Positions 1 through 11,672 of a stretch of 64,000 nt of DNA are shown one piece after another. The stretch's first letter is position 1. The number at the start of each line of letters is the position of its first letter. This DNA is from Astragalus membranaceus (taxonomy: Eukaryota > Streptophyta > Magnoliopsida > Fabales > Fabaceae): positions 188,093,068-188,157,067 of the forward strand of contig CM076846.1 in NCBI GenBank assembly GCA_039519185.1, written 5' to 3'. Position numbers and translations under genes: made by a program. The notes under the pieces were generated by a model, which was not told the DNA's origin, searched no databases, and saw only the letters and a list, made by a program, of their open reading frames with translations.

Positions 1-1473
1 GCTGTTTTCGACAAAGAGGCAGCTAAAGCTGTTGAAGGGTACCAAGATCAGGAACAACGTAAGAGGAAATGGCTTGACAATAGGCCATCCTTTGATTTTG
101 GTAGCACCGAGCTTCCTGGTTACAAGGCCAATGTTACAACTAAGCCTTCATCTAGCAAGGCTAGTGTTTCGACTAAGCCTTCGACAAGCCAAAAGCCAGG
201 AAAGAAAGGATCCATAAAACTGTTTGGTAAAACCTTCGTTCCACAGACGAATTCCCCTGTTGGAAAATGGGTTCACAACAATGCACCTGCTCAAGTTGTC
301 CATCAAGATGAGTATTATTCCAACAAGTATAATTATCGGAATAATTATAAAGGTAAAAATCCTATGACTAAAACCCAGTGGCGTCGTTTTCAGAGAAAAC
401 AGAAGAAGAAAGTTTCTTTAGACGTAAACAAGGTTCCTAGTCACTTTGGAATCAAAGTCCAGTTGGGTGATAAGAAGGTGGCTTCTAAGGTTGAGGCAAG
501 TACCAGTGCTGATGTTGTTAAGCCTACAAGTGTGATAAATAAGGCAAAAGGCAAAGATGTTTCGATAGAAAAACCTAGAAGGCCTGCACTTGAAAGAATC
601 TGTCCTCCATCTTCGACATTTAAAGGGAAAGAATCTCAGTCCGACTCTGATGAGGACATAGGTTCTGGTTTTGATGACTCTGGTGATGACTTCGATGTCG
701 TCTGTAATGTGGTGTCAATATTGCCACTGGAGTATGATGTCATAACTGTGCCCAACAGTGAGGAAGAAGATTTCACTGAAGATATGGCTTGTCACAAACC
801 CATGTGTTACTATGTGATGAATGATGGGTGTGTCGAAGAGCAGATGGCTACTTTCGAGAGGCCAGATACAAGTATGCAGAATCACCTGAAGCCTTTATAT
901 ATTCAGGCTAAGGTTAATGGTATTGGCATCAACAAAGTGTTAGTTGATGGAAGTGCTGCTGTGAATCTTATGCCTGAAGTGCTTATGAAGAAGATAGGCA
1001 TATCCATCACTGATCTTAAGCCACACAATATTGTCTTAAGTAATTACGAAGGCAAAACCGGTTATTCCCTTGGAGCCATTGAAGTGGAATTGATTGTTGG
1101 AACTATCAAGAGGACCACTCTGTTCTTAGTGATTGCTTCCAAAGCAAACTTCAATATGTTACTTGGAAGGGAGTGGATACATGGAGTCGGTGTTGTGCCT
1201 TCAACATTACATCAAAAACTAGTGATGTGGAAGGAAGATGGTCTTGTCGAATACATTGAAGCAGACCAAAGTTATTTTCGTGCTGACGTGAATCACATCA
1301 CCAAGGAAAATTTTGAGAACATTGCGCCATGTCCATCTTCTAATGAGGCATACATTCCTGCTGATAATGTATTTGCTTCAGTTAATTTGCATCCAAACTA
1401 TGGTTTTGTTTGGGAAAGGCAAATAATAGGAGATGCTACTGCCCAACCTGAGGGGTGGTATTCTGATTCTTAA
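1..1473 (+). CDS. gag C-terminal part and aspartic protease (partial, Tat-type)
   Basis: The reading frame is open from the first base to the TAA at 1,471-1,473, about 490 codons, so the start lies outside the window. The first ~170 residues are the basic, Lys/Arg/Ser-rich gag tail. A retroviral-type aspartic protease follows at about residues 300-400, with the catalytic motif VDGSAAVN (Asp near residue 316) and a later LLGREWIH motif matching the family's hydrophobic-Gly-Arg flap partner. The protease cleaves the element's own polyprotein. The frame ends with a stop where the pol frame overlaps from about 1,433, so pol needs frameshifting, splicing or is simply disrupted here. Function is by family resemblance; this copy is probably not fully active because pol downstream is broken. 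Confidence 0.8.
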   Translation, partial: AVFDKEAAKAVEGYQDQEQRKRKWLDNRPSFDFGSTELPGYKANVTTKPSSSKASVSTKPSTSQKPGKKGSIKLFGKTFVPQTNSPVGKWVHNNAPAQVVHQDEYYSNKYNYRNNYKGKNPMTKTQWRRFQRKQKKKVSLDVNKVPSHFGIKVQLGDKKVASKVEASTSADVVKPTSVINKAKGKDVSIEKPRRPALERICPPSSTFKGKESQSDSDEDIGSGFDDSGDDFDVVCNVVSILPLEYDVITVPNSEEEDFTEDMACHKPMCYYVMNDGCVEEQMATFERPDTSMQNHLKPLYIQAKVNGIGINKVLVDGSAAVNLMPEVLMKKIGISITDLKPHNIVLSNYEGKTGYSLGAIEVELIVGTIKRTTLFLVIASKANFNMLLGREWIHGVGVVPSTLHQKLVMWKEDGLVEYIEADQSYFRADVNHITKENFENIAPCPSSNEAYIPADNVFASVNLHPNYGFVWERQIIGDATAQPEGWYSDS

Positions 1474-3280
1474 AATGTTTCCTATGTCAGTTCCTAATGC
1501 ATGGAACAAGATTACGGCTTATATGGCCGAAAATAAGTTAAAAGCGGCTATGGAAGCCGAATTAAATCATCAAACAATGGCTGTCGAAGCCAAAGGTTCT
1601 GAAGACGAAAATGGCATTATTATGAATGGAAAGCTTGATTGCATTTATGATAATGAGCCATTAGGGTTTGAAAAGGATCCTAGAGATTCAACAAAGCGAA
1701 TGCAAGCTCAAGATCCATTGGAGGAAATAGATTTGGGAGATGGCTCAAAGAAGAGGCCAACTTATGTTAGTGCATACTTGGATGTTGCATTAAAAGCCCA
1801 AGTTATAACATTACTGAGGGAGTTCAAAGATTGCTTTGCTTGGGACTATGACGAAATGCCTGGATTGAGTCGAGACGTTGTGGAATTGCAATTGCCAATT
1901 CGACCAGAGAAGAAGCCAGTGAAGCAGATACCAAGAAGGTTTGCTCCTCAAATATTAACTAAAATTAAAGAAGAGATCGAAAGGTTGTTCAAGAACAAAT
2001 TCATCAGAACTGCCAGGTATGTCGAATGGTTAGCTAATATAGTTCCTGTAATTAAGAAAAATGGCACTCTTAGAGTTTGCATAGATTTTAGAGACTTGAA
2101 TAATGCAACTCCCAAAGACGAATACGCAATGCCTGTGGCAGAAATGTTAATAGATTCAGCAGCAGGATTTGAATACCTCAGCATGCTTGATGGTTATTCT
2201 GGGTATAATCAAATCTTTATTGCTGAAGATGTATCGAAAACTGCATTTCGTTGTCCAGGGGCGTTAGGTATTTATGAATGGGTAGTAATGCCATTTGGTT
2301 TAAAAAATGCTGGTGCTACATATCAGAGGGCAATGAATTGTATGTTTCATGATTTTATTGAAAACTTTATGCAAGTATACATAGATGATGTGGTGGTTAA
2401 ATCTTCCTCAGAAAATGGTCATTTAGACCATCTTCGACAATCTTTTGAAAGAATGAGGAAATATGGATTGAAAATGAATCCATTAAAATGTGCCTTCTGT
2501 GTGCGTGCAGGAGATTTCTTGGGTTTTGTGGTGCACAAAAAAGGCATTGAAATCAATCAGAATAAGACTAAAGCTATAATTGAAACGAAAGCTCCTTCAA
2601 CCAAAAAAGAACTTCAGTCGTTCTTGGGAAAAATCAATTTCCTACGAAGATTCATATCAAATCTAAGTGGCAAAACTCAAGCATTTTCGCCATTGTTGAG
2701 ACTGAAGAAAGAAGAAGTTTTCAAATGGGAATCAGTTCATCAGGCAGCCTTTGAAGAAATTAAGTCTTATTTGATGAGACCACCAATTCTAATGCCTATT
2801 ATTAGAAACAAAGTGCTCAAATTGTATATAGCAGCATCTGAAAAAACAATAGGTAGCATGTTAGCTCAAGAGGATGATAATGGTGTCGAAAGAGCCATAT
2901 ATTACCTTAGTAGAATCTTAATAGATGCTGAAACTAGGTACAGTTCTATAGAAAAGTTGTGCCTTTGCTTGTATTTTTCTTGCACAAAGTTAAAGCAATA
3001 TATAAAGCCAGCTAATGTTTGTGATTATTCGCATTCTGATATTATTATGCATATGCTGTCGAAACCAATAATGCATAGTAGAATTGGTAAGTGGGCTTTA
3101 GCTTTGTCTGAATATGACTTAACTTATCAACCTTTAAAATCAATTAAAGGACAAGTGGTTGCTGATTTTTTAGTGGACCACTCTGTTGTCGAAGAAACAT
3201 TACATTTCGTAGACACATACCCTTGGAGGTTGTATTTTGATGGTTCGAGTCATAAAAAGGAGTTGAGATTGGTGTTTTAA
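1433..3280 (+). pseudogene. pol part 1: reverse transcriptase and RNase H
   Basis: Open frame of about 615 codons. The reverse transcriptase shows the order RVCIDFRDLN, LSMLDGYSGYNQI, MPFGLKNAGATYQ and the catalytic YIDDVVV near residue 314, then FLGFVV. An RNase H domain follows (LYIAASEKTIGSML, then IYYLSR and YSSIEK). Some RNase H positions look changed, such as a run of Leu/Cys in the usual helix after YSSIEK. The frame ends at 3,280, just after LYFDGSSHK, the first strand of the archaic RNase H; the matching continuation is in another frame starting near 3,259, so a one- or two-base indel lies close to 3,260. No proper start is visible; the frame overlaps the protease frame by about 40 bases. 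Confidence 0.85.
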
Positions 3281-5073
3281 TTATTTCACCAAATAACATT
3301 CCAACGAAGTACAAGTGTAAGATTCTAAATCATTGCTCAAATAATGAAGCTGAGTATGAGGCTCTAATTATAGGCCTTGAAATTTTACTTGAGCTGGGGG
3401 CAAGATGTATCGAAATAAAAGGTGATTCAGAATTGGTTATCAAACAAATGACCAAAGAATATAAATGTATTAAAGAACACCTTATTAAATACTTTATTAT
3501 GGCCAATTCTTTGTTAAAGAGATTTGACTCTGTTCATTTAGAACATTTACCACGAGTTGATAATCAAGTGGCGAATGATTTGGCCCAAATTGCATCAGGT
3601 TATAGAGTTTCAAAACAAAGCCTTGAAGAATTAATCGAAATAAAAGAGAAACTCGTATCTGATGATATTTCTTCATCATTATTGTCAACACCAAAAACTG
3701 GGGGGGCAACAAATACAGATGAAGAATGTATTGAACAACACCACATTGTTGATGAAGTTGTTTTAGCAGAAGTTTTTGCTATTGACAATATGGCCAATGA
3801 TGATTGGCGAAAGCCTATTGTAGAATACTTGCAAAATCCCACAGGAAATACCAATAAAAAGGTAAAGTACAGAGCTTTAAGCTATGTGATAATTGGAAAC
3901 GAATTGTTTAAGAAAACTCCTGAAGGAGTATTATTGAAATGTCTTAGTGAAAATGAGGCATATTTAGCAGTTTCTGAAACACACAGTGGAGCTTGTGGTT
4001 CGCACCAAGTAGGCCATAAAATGAAATGGCTATTATTTCGACAAGGAATATATTGGCCATCAATGTTGAAAGATTGTATAGAGTTTGCCAAAGGATGCCA
4101 AGAGTGTCAAAAGCATGCTGGAATACAACATGTGCCTGCAAATGAATTGCATGCCATAGTGAAACCTTGGCCATTCAGAGGTTGGGCTCTGGATATAATT
4201 GGAGAAATAAAACCAACATCATCAAAAGGTCATAAGTATATATTAGTAGGAATTGATTATTTTACCAAATGGGTTGAAGCAATACCTTTAACCAATGTTG
4301 ATCAAGAAGCAGTAATACGGTTTATCCGAAATCATATTATTTATAGGTATGGAATTCCAGAAACCATAACTACAGATCAGGGTTCTGTTTTCACTGGTCG
4401 AAAAATGGTGGAATTTGCTTCTGAATTTGGTTTTAAGTTATTAACTTCGACACCATATTATGCACAAGCCAACGGTCAAGTGGAAGCTGCCAATAAGATC
4501 ATTATTAACTTGATTAAAAAGCATGTTGGGCAAAAACCCAGAAATTGGCATAACACTTTGGATCAAGTTTTATGGGCTTGTAGAAATTCACCCAAAGAAT
4601 CTATCAATACTACTCCATACAGGTTAACCTTTGGACACGATGCAGTATTTCCTGTTGAAATCTGTTTACAATCAACAAGAATTCAAAGACAGTATGAAAT
4701 TCCTTTTGATCATTATTGGAATATGATGCTTGATGAGTTAGTTGATTTAGACGAAGAAAGGTTGTTAGCTTTGGAAATGCTTATTCGACAGAAGGAAAGA
4801 GTAGCTAAAGCTTATAACAAAAAGGTTAAGTTAAAAACCTTTAATTCAGGTGATTTAGTTTGGAAAGTGTTGTTGCCTATGGATAAAAAAGATAGAGTTT
4901 TGGGTAAATGGTCACCTAGTTGGGAAGGTCCACTTCGCATATTGCAATGTTTTTCTAATGGGGCATACGAAGTAGAAGAATTGGGTGACGAAAACAGAAT
5001 CTTCAAAATAAATGGCAAGTATTTGAAACAGTATAAGCCAACATTAAACGAAGTTAGAATCGAGCAAAGATAA
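3259..5073 (+). pseudogene. pol part 2: archaic RNase H and integrase
   Basis: After the frameshift near 3,260 the frame runs unbroken to the TAA at 5,073. It begins with the archaic RNase H (NNEAEYEALIIGLE, then IKGDSELVIKQ, and HLPRVDNQVANDLAQIAS), the domain that marks Tat elements. The integrase follows: a zinc-binding H...H...C..C region around 3,980-4,115 ending GCQECQKH, then the DDE core with Asp in ALDIIGEI, Asp in TTDQGSVF and Glu in GQVEAANK, and a C-terminal chromatin-side region ending near ...YLKQYKP. All catalytic acidic residues are present. Integrase inserts the cDNA into the genome. Because it is out of frame with the RT it is annotated as part of a broken gene. Confidence 0.85.
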
Positions 5074-5236
5074 AACCGTAAATTGGTTCAAAATGGTAAT
5101 GTATTCAATCAAAATAATTACATAGCCATTAAAAGAAATTCTACACTATTACAAGTTACTAAAGACTTTGAAGAGAATGCTTGAGCCTGTAGAGGATCTT
5201 GGTGCTCACAGAAATTGAAGACTCCAGAAAGCTTAA

Positions 5237-8200
5237 CTATTTGTCCAGTCGAGCAATAGTGGCTTGGTGTTTTTGAGCATCATCAAAATGTTGAAGAGCC
5301 TCAGTAGCTGCCTTTTCAATTTTCGATTTAGGGGTCTCCATCCTTTGTTGCACTAAACTTTTTTGGTGTTTAGCATTTGCCAGTTTTGTTTGGAGAATTC
5401 TTATCTCTTCATCATAGTGCTGAATTTTTGAATCCCAGTTAGCAAGTTCTTGCTCATCCTTCGTTATTTGAACTTCCAATTCATCAATGGGGGTTTGAGA
5501 AACCTTGAAGGCATTAATTTTTTCTTGATGAAGTACAACCTCTTGGTTTTTCAACATGGAAATTTCAGAGCGTTTGCTGATGTGAAGTGCAAAAGTTTCA
5601 AAGACTGGCGAAAATTCGATCAGGAAAGCGAAAAGTTTTGCATTAAGCTCTGATTTTAGCAATTTTTGAACGATGTCCTTAATTGCAAAGCTTTCTGATG
5701 GGTTTTCTCCAATCCTAGTAAAGAGATTGCCTTCCAAGACCTTAGCTTTTAATTGTTGAAGCAATTCTTCAGTAGATTATTGAGTAACGGAGGTCAAGGA
5801 AGTAGTCGAAGCACTGGAGACCATGGCAGGGGAAGAGGAAGAAAGGCTCAGTAAGTATTTAAGAGCAGCCAAAGGATTTGTCGTCTTCATCAGCGAAAAC
5901 TCCTGGTCACTCATAGCGCTACTAGTTGATTCCTTGGTAGAAGCTTGTTCTTGAGCCTCAATTACAGTCGTCTCTTTGCTTAAATCCTTAGCGCCTGCCA
6001 TATCTGGTGTTTGCTCGTTAGTTTGCTCAAGTTCCATTTCAACATTCGCGTTAGTAGCAATGTTTAGTCCTTCGACATCAACAACCATAGGAGAATTTTG
6101 GGTAGTTGGAGTTATTGTGGAGATTTCCACAGGCGTTGATGGTACAGGCAAAATTCGTTCAGTCGAAGGAACATTTGGAGCAGCTACAGATTCGACAACA
6201 GGAACTTCGACTGATGTGTGAAGTCTCTTAGAGGGTCTGTGAGATTGCTCTTGTGGTTCTTTGATCACAATCCCTTTAGCCCTTGCTTGGGATTCGGGTT
6301 GCATTCGTTTCCTTGACCGGTGAATAAGAGGCATGTCATCATTATCACTATCAGTATCCTGCGAAAGAGAAACATGAGTTTAAAACATAATCAAGTGTTA
6401 GAAGAGTCGAAGAAATTTGAAACAGAAATGAAGATATATTCGTTACCTCAGAACTGGAAACAAGTAGGTTTTTCCCTATTGCAAGAGGACTTGTTACTCC
6501 AGGCTTCTTCTGAAAGAGGAAAAAGAAATAAAGGTGATGAAACATGGTCAAACTTTCTACTTAAAAGGTCTAGTCAATTAACAAAGATATACCTCTATTT
6601 GGGGTAAGCTGGAAGTGGATTTGATCACAAGTTTCTTCTTTGTTTTGGGTGGTGTTCTTGCTGTTGGCTTGTTTTGTTTTGGTGCTGCTTTAGTGGGCTT
6701 TTTCTGTGAGACAGCAGCTGTTCATAACGCAAAGATTTTATCAGGTAAATGATTTTAAATTTTAACTAATGAGGAAAAAGGGCCATACCTGGGGATTTGT
6801 TCTTCTCAGCAATTTGAGAGGGAAAAGCTGAATACAAAATTTTCGAAATTTCTGCATCAGTTTTTCCTTTAGAAGCTTTAGTATAGTATCCATCCCACCA
6901 ATCTTGGAATGTCTTTGTACAAGAAAAGCGTGGTTGGAATTTCGCAGGTTCAAAGAGCAAATCTTTGAAACGAAAATTCTTGAAGATTTGGTGATAAGCT
7001 TGCTCTGTCTCTGGAGTATTGAACTCTCTCCTATGCAAGCAGACCGGTCGAAGTTGGCATAGCCCAAATTGCCTTGAAAAGTAGCTGGGAAAATACTTGC
7101 TAATGCCAAGATTGTTTTTGTTGTTGCTTGGGGAGAGCCTTATCGAAAGAAGAGAGGGCGAAAGATAGGCTTGCCAGATTTGTTTTATTTCTTCGGCATT
7201 TTCTGTTGAGTTAGAGGGAAATTCGTTGATGAACCAAGATGGTCCATAAGTGCATTTGACAAAAGGCGCCATAGCATCAACGAAAGTAGTGCACTTGTTG
7301 AAGATGTCGAAGTACGTGGAAAACGTCTCTTCATAAGACAAGTCTTTCTCCCTATTCCTTAATTGTGCTAGTCGAACTCCTTCTGTTCTTCTATTTGGTA
7401 AGGTTGGTCGAATTTCCTTAGGAATAAACAAGTTCAACCTTGATTCAAAAGTGGCTAAGAGCCAAAGTTGCATAAGCCACATAGGACCAGCAATGAGCAG
7501 TTTGTCAGTTGGTTCGCCTTCTTTCAATTCGAGGGCAGCACCATCAAGATGCTGATAGAGATTTCCTAAAACCAATTTCGCTAAATCGATATTCTTGGCT
7601 TTATGGAGTTGAATGGCCAAAGGAACGAAAACTTTTTCTACTTGGAGAGAACGGGAGCAAAAGACAAAGCATGACAACCATAAGGTAAGAAAAGCTATAT
7701 GTTCTAAATCAGACACTTCAGCATTCTCAGTATCATGATGATCAGCAATATAAGCACTAAAGGTAGGGTTGTTAAATGAAAAGCCATAGTCGTTGGTGGC
7801 CAGTTTAGGGTCAAAGGTTTCACCCAGTGGTTTCAGACCAGTAATGGCAGCCACATCCAACAAAGTGGGAGATAACATGCCACACTTTAGATGGAGACTA
7901 TGAGTAGATATATCCCAGAACTGCAATGCTGCTAGAATCATAGTGCTGTCGTATCTGGGTCCATATTTCGACAGTTGGATAATGTCAAAGATCCCCTGGT
8001 CTTGCCAAATGGCTTCCTTTTGGTTTTGAACCTTGTTAAGCCATGCGATGTAATCACCTTGTTCTACCTTAGGAGCGGATCTAAATACTCTGTTGGGGTT
8101 TTTCAGAAATTCCAAATGAAAAGGAGTTTCTTCAAAAATTCTAGGTTGAAGTTTATGGTGACTGGGAAAAATTGCTTTAATTTATTCGCTTTCTATGGGG

Positions 8201-8352
8201 TCAGGAAGAGGACCTAAATAAGCATGGGTAAAAGGTTTACCAGCTGGAATAAGTATTTGTTTAAACCAAGTTGGTGAAGGTTCTTCAACGAAGCCTTCAA
8301 AGCCATGCACAGCAACTGTTTGTTTTTGAGGTTGAGCACTGGAAGAAGCCAT
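5237..8352 (-). pseudogene. Spliced antisense gene in the retrotransposon: plant mobile domain protein with C-terminal coiled coil
   Basis: A gene on the minus strand, opposite to gag-pol. Predicted exons: 8,352-6,789, 6,717-6,593, 6,509-6,447 and 6,358-5,237, with introns of 71, 83 and 88 bp that all begin GT, end AG and keep one frame (958 codons with the final stop). Exon 1 encodes a protein resembling the plant mobile domain family (ISTHSLHLKCGMLSPTLLD, then DVAAITGLKPLGE). Exon 2 is Lys/Pro-rich (PPKTKKK), exon 4 starts with an acidic DTDSDNDD stretch, and its last ~120 codons have a heptad-like coiled coil. Only two defects are seen: in-frame TAA codons at 8,182-8,184 (codon 57) and 5,777-5,779. 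If codon 57 is bypassed, translation could start at 8,115. Antisense extra ORFs are known from Tat elements; their role is unknown. Confidence 0.78.
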
Positions 8353-8508
8353 CTGTGTAAATAACGAACAAAGAGGGTTGTGTTCTTAGTGGAGATGTCG
8401 AAACGATGAAAAAGTTTGAAGCTTTCGTGAAGAGGCAAGGTCAGTTGAGAAATTTTCAGAGTTTAAGGTTCAAAGGGAGCGTGAGAATGAAGAAGATGAA
8501 GTGAAACG

Positions 8509-8516
8509 TATTTATA
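8509..8516 (-). promoter_or_regulatory. TATA box of the antisense mobile-domain gene
   Basis: TATAAATA on the minus strand, about 157 bp upstream of the predicted ATG at 8,352. This spacing fits a start site near 8,480 and a short leader of about 125 nt. It lies outside the LTR, so the antisense gene appears to have a promoter separate from the LTR promoter. Confidence 0.55.
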
Positions 8517-8747
8517 CGTTAGAAGTGCAACGGTTGCACAGTTACAACGCTTCGCACGTTTGAGATTCTGAAAAGACGTGGTCCACCAACCAAATGACGT
8601 GGCCCAATGAAACGGTTCTCTTTATCTGCGTAAGGTCATGATCATTTTTGCCTATCACCATTTAATGCAAAGTTGTTGGAGGTGACGTTTCGAAATCTTA
8701 AAAAATATTCTTTTTCTTCCTTAACACTTGTACTGTCGAAAAAGATA

Positions 8748-8763
8748 TTTTTGGGGGGAAATT
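8748..8763 (+). other. Polypurine tract before the 3' LTR
   Basis: A short purine-rich tract (TTGGGGGGAAATT) directly precedes the LTR start TGTTAGC. This is the expected plus-strand primer position for reverse transcription. Confidence 0.6.
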
Positions 8764-9488
8764 TGTTAGCCTAGAATTTCGACAAGACTTTTGAGTGGTT
8801 AGTTAATAGGGTTTGACTCTTCATTAAAGATCATTATTAATGCCTTCAGAAAGAAAAAGTGACATTTAAGTCATCTCAGCATGTTTTCGACAGAAAAAGC
8901 CTTCACCAATTCGACAGAGAAGGGTTTTCGACAGGACAGTGTATTCAGGACTTCGTCAAGCAGTTATTGGCAAACAGTTGTGTCGAATTTCAAGACTACG
9001 GTTAATACAACGTAGGCAATATGTGGCATCGAACGTGGCACAAAGTCCATCACTGGTTATTGAGACGTAGCCACGTGTCCATAGCAGTTTACATTTCAGT
9101 CATTATTTTCTGTATAAATAGTAGTTTCTACAGAGAAAACTAGGTGGCAAATTATTATACCAAACACACAGTTCTGAAACTCTAACTTTCAAGTCACAGC
9201 GAAAACAGAGTAAAAGAATTATTGTACAACGTATGTGAATTTGTGCACCATTCTCTTTACATTTAATGCAATTTATTACTTTCAATTCAAGTCATTTTAC
9301 ATTTCTGCGTTCCATTTTACTACTTCTTTTCCTTTGATTTCCATTTTCATGGTGAATTGTCTCCCTTTTAAAATATATTTGTTGACAAACTGTGGTGTTT
9401 AAAGGCAATTGCTTTGGAGATTTCTGGTTTAATCTCACAAACATTTCTAATAAAACCAGTGATTGTTTGCTAAAAACACCAGCGAACA
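8764..9488 (+). repeat. 3' LTR of the Tat-lineage element
   Basis: About 725 bp, starting TGTTAGC and ending GCGAACA, whose ends are imperfect inverted repeats (6 of 7 bases) of the TG...CA type. It is preceded by a polypurine tract, contains a TATA box, and its right edge is where copia reverse-transcriptase coding begins (9,489). The 5' LTR is outside the window, so the target duplication could not be checked. Confidence 0.75.
9113..9120 (+). promoter_or_regulatory. TATA box in the Tat LTR (U3)
   Basis: TATAAATA on the plus strand within the LTR, about 350 bp from its start. It probably sets the U3/R boundary near 9,145. Confidence 0.6.
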
Positions 9489-10430
9489 CTCACCCTGAAG
9501 GAACGCACTCTTAACATCAAGTTGGTACACCTTCCAACCATTTAGAGCAGTCATAGCTAACACAGCCCTGATTGTATCCCACCTAGCCACGGGTGCAAAT
9601 ACTTCATTGTAGTCTATCTCATACTTTTGTGCATATCCTTTTGCCACAAGCCTTGCTTTGTGTTTTTCAATTTTTCCTTCTTCATTCAACTTGGTCTTAT
9701 AGACCCATTTAACTCCTATTGCACTAGCATTCTTTGGCAAGGTTAGTAGTTTCCATGTATTGTTCCTTTCAATAGCTTGTATTTCAACATCCATTGCACC
9801 CTTCAATACAGGATTCAGTACAGCTTCCTCAAAACTAACAGGATCTGTTGAGCTTACTACTGCTAGGCCCATCTCATCAAACATCATATTGTTGGCAGTG
9901 TCATAGTCACCTAGCCAAGCAGGTGGTTTCCTCATCCTCTTTCCTTCTTCTGTACTGTCATTTGTATTGTTAGAATTCTGTTGATCACTTGTTGTTGCAG
10001 AGCCACTTGCTGTTGCAGAGCTACTGGGTTGATCTGTTACAGCAGTGGTTGCACCAGCAGGTGGTCTTGATGAACCGGAATTTTCCCCAACATGATGATG
10101 ATTCTCCTCCCCTGATACCGCTTCCTCTAGCTCATCACTGTCTGCTATTTCTTTTCCTTTACTCGTGTCAATTTCCCTGTTCCATTGCCACTTATCAGTT
10201 TCAACAAAGTTAATATCTCTACTGATAATTATTTTCTTTGTCACTGGGTTGTACAGCTTGTAAGCTTTTGATTCCTCACTCACACCAAGCAAGACACACT
10301 TAACACTCTTATCATCTAATTTCTTTCTTTTTGCATCAGGAACATGCACAAATCCAATACATCCAAACACCTTAAAATGACTGACAGAGGGCTTAATGCC
10401 ACTCCAAAAAGAAATATAAGAGAAAATGGA
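9489..10430 (-). pseudogene. Ty1/copia integrase end and reverse-transcriptase start (truncated)
   Basis: Reading on minus, the frame shows the copia integrase C-terminal signature (WSGIKPSVSHFKVFGCIGF, then VLLGVSEESKAYKLYNP), a Ser/Thr/Asn-rich linker, and the start of the copia-type reverse transcriptase (NNTWKLLTLP, IGVKWVYKTKLNEEGKIEKH, KARLVAKGYAQ, VFAPVARWDTIRAVLA, QLDVKSAFLQGE). It stops exactly at the LTR end of the neighbouring Tat element. Gag, protease and most of integrase are missing: only about 10-15 residues before the signature separate it from LTR-like sequence. A deletion remnant that later served as a target site. Confidence 0.85.
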
Positions 10431-10628
10431 ATCCATTATTGTTCCAATCAATGAAAAGGAGTTACACACGGTGTTATATTTACAAGACTGATATTAACAC
10501 AACAACTAACTTCTAACCATACAACTAACTGAATAGTTAGTGTAACTAACAGTGGTTATTAACATTTAACCACAGTAACTTTTATTACATTCATTAAACT
10601 ACAATACAGATTATCTCTACTGTTAACA
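10431..10628 (-). repeat. Ty1/copia LTR remnant
   Basis: On minus this stretch begins TGTTAACAGTAG, a plausible LTR start, and runs about 200 bp of AT-rich sequence straight into the integrase C-terminal coding. The normal primer site, gag and protease are absent, so the LTR and integrase were joined by a deletion. The right-hand boundary (10,628) is inferred from the TG start only. Confidence 0.45.
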
Positions 10629-10830
10629 TCTTCATCCTTCTAAATCGTTAAAAAAATGTGTTTATCAAATAATAATCAATGAATTTATACCAATTAAAAA
10701 TTTATAAATCCGTGTTCATCAAAATAGTAAGAATAATTTATAAACCTGTATTTAATAAAAAAAAATATTATTTAATGTTGGTAAAAAAAACCTGCATTTA
10801 ATAAAAAAAATATTTTTATCCTTTATCTAC
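10629..10830. other. AT-rich spacer
   Basis: AT-rich sequence with poly-A/T runs between the copia remnant and the Mutator-like element. No gene or recognisable repeat was found here. Confidence 0.5.
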
Positions 10831-11086
10831 GGATAACGATTCACGGCAGTCACACTGCCTGCAGTTACTGAAGTCAAGCCACTGCACACCATTCAATTCT
10901 TCATTAGTTCCAGATTTTGCCACATCATTTATTAAAATAATGGGTTATTGTTTTAGTTGAAATGTGGACCCACTACTCTTTTACTGCTCTAGTTTTTCTT
11001 TGACCAATATACATATCTCTAGTCCCACAAGTTGAAAAGCGCTGTTTTGTCTTCTTCTCTCCCACAGCTCCACGTTTCGCGCCATA
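10831..11086 (+). repeat. MULE terminal inverted repeat, left
   Basis: Its complement is found at 12,932-13,200 with a few mismatches and small indels. The inner end contains CACGTTTCGCGCCATA, matched by TATGGCGCGAAACG at the start of the right copy. Confidence 0.85.
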
Positions 11087-11672
11087 ACTTGCAATCGTGT
11101 GGAACAAGGATCATCCAAGAAGGTGCTTCACAACTCCACTTTTGAAAAGGCTCTGTCTTCTACAATTTGGTGCTTTCTACTATTTTTTCCTCTAGTTGCT
11201 ATGGTGATTTTTGGGTTTTGTTCTATTTTTCTTGTGGTTTTAGGTTTCATTTTTTTTCCTGCAATATTCTACTGCTTCTATTGTTGTTGTGGCTTATTTC
11301 TGCTTGTAAAAATCACGACTTTTAAGTTTTAACACTTATACAATATGTGCATTTTTTATGCAAATAGGTATAACACAACTCCACTATTGAAAGGCTTTGT
11401 AATCTTATATTTTTTTCCTTTCAACAGAACAATTTTTTTAACATTTGATACTTATACAATATGTGCATTTTTTTATACAATGGGGTGGTTTAAGTGCTGA
11501 TTTTTAACGTGTTTGTCAAATAAAAAGTGCTGATTTTTAACTTCAATTTTTATGATAGAATTTAAGATTAGTTTATATCATACTGAGAATAACTTTTTTA
11601 ACTTGAAGGTCATCATAAATACACATTTCTAATGTGTTGATCTTAATTTCTAGTGACAGATTTCACCTGGTA

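Larger units (their letters stand above)
1..9488 (+). mobile_element. Tat-lineage Ty3/gypsy LTR retrotransposon, 5' end outside window
   Basis: On the plus strand the order is gag tail, aspartic protease, reverse transcriptase, RNase H, a second (archaic) RNase H, integrase, an antisense gene, a polypurine tract and a 3' LTR. A second RNase H between RNase H and integrase, and an extra antisense ORF downstream of integrase, are known hallmarks of the Tat lineage. The 5' LTR, primer site and gag start lie left of the window. The element abuts a Ty1/copia reverse-transcriptase fragment exactly at its LTR end, so it was probably inserted into that older copia copy. Coding is broken by at least one frameshift near 3,260 and a frame change near 1,440-1,480. 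Confidence 0.88.

Noticed and set aside
1948..2184. Small antisense frames within pol and other domains
   Set aside because: Shadows of conserved sense coding; no promoter, domain or splice structure.
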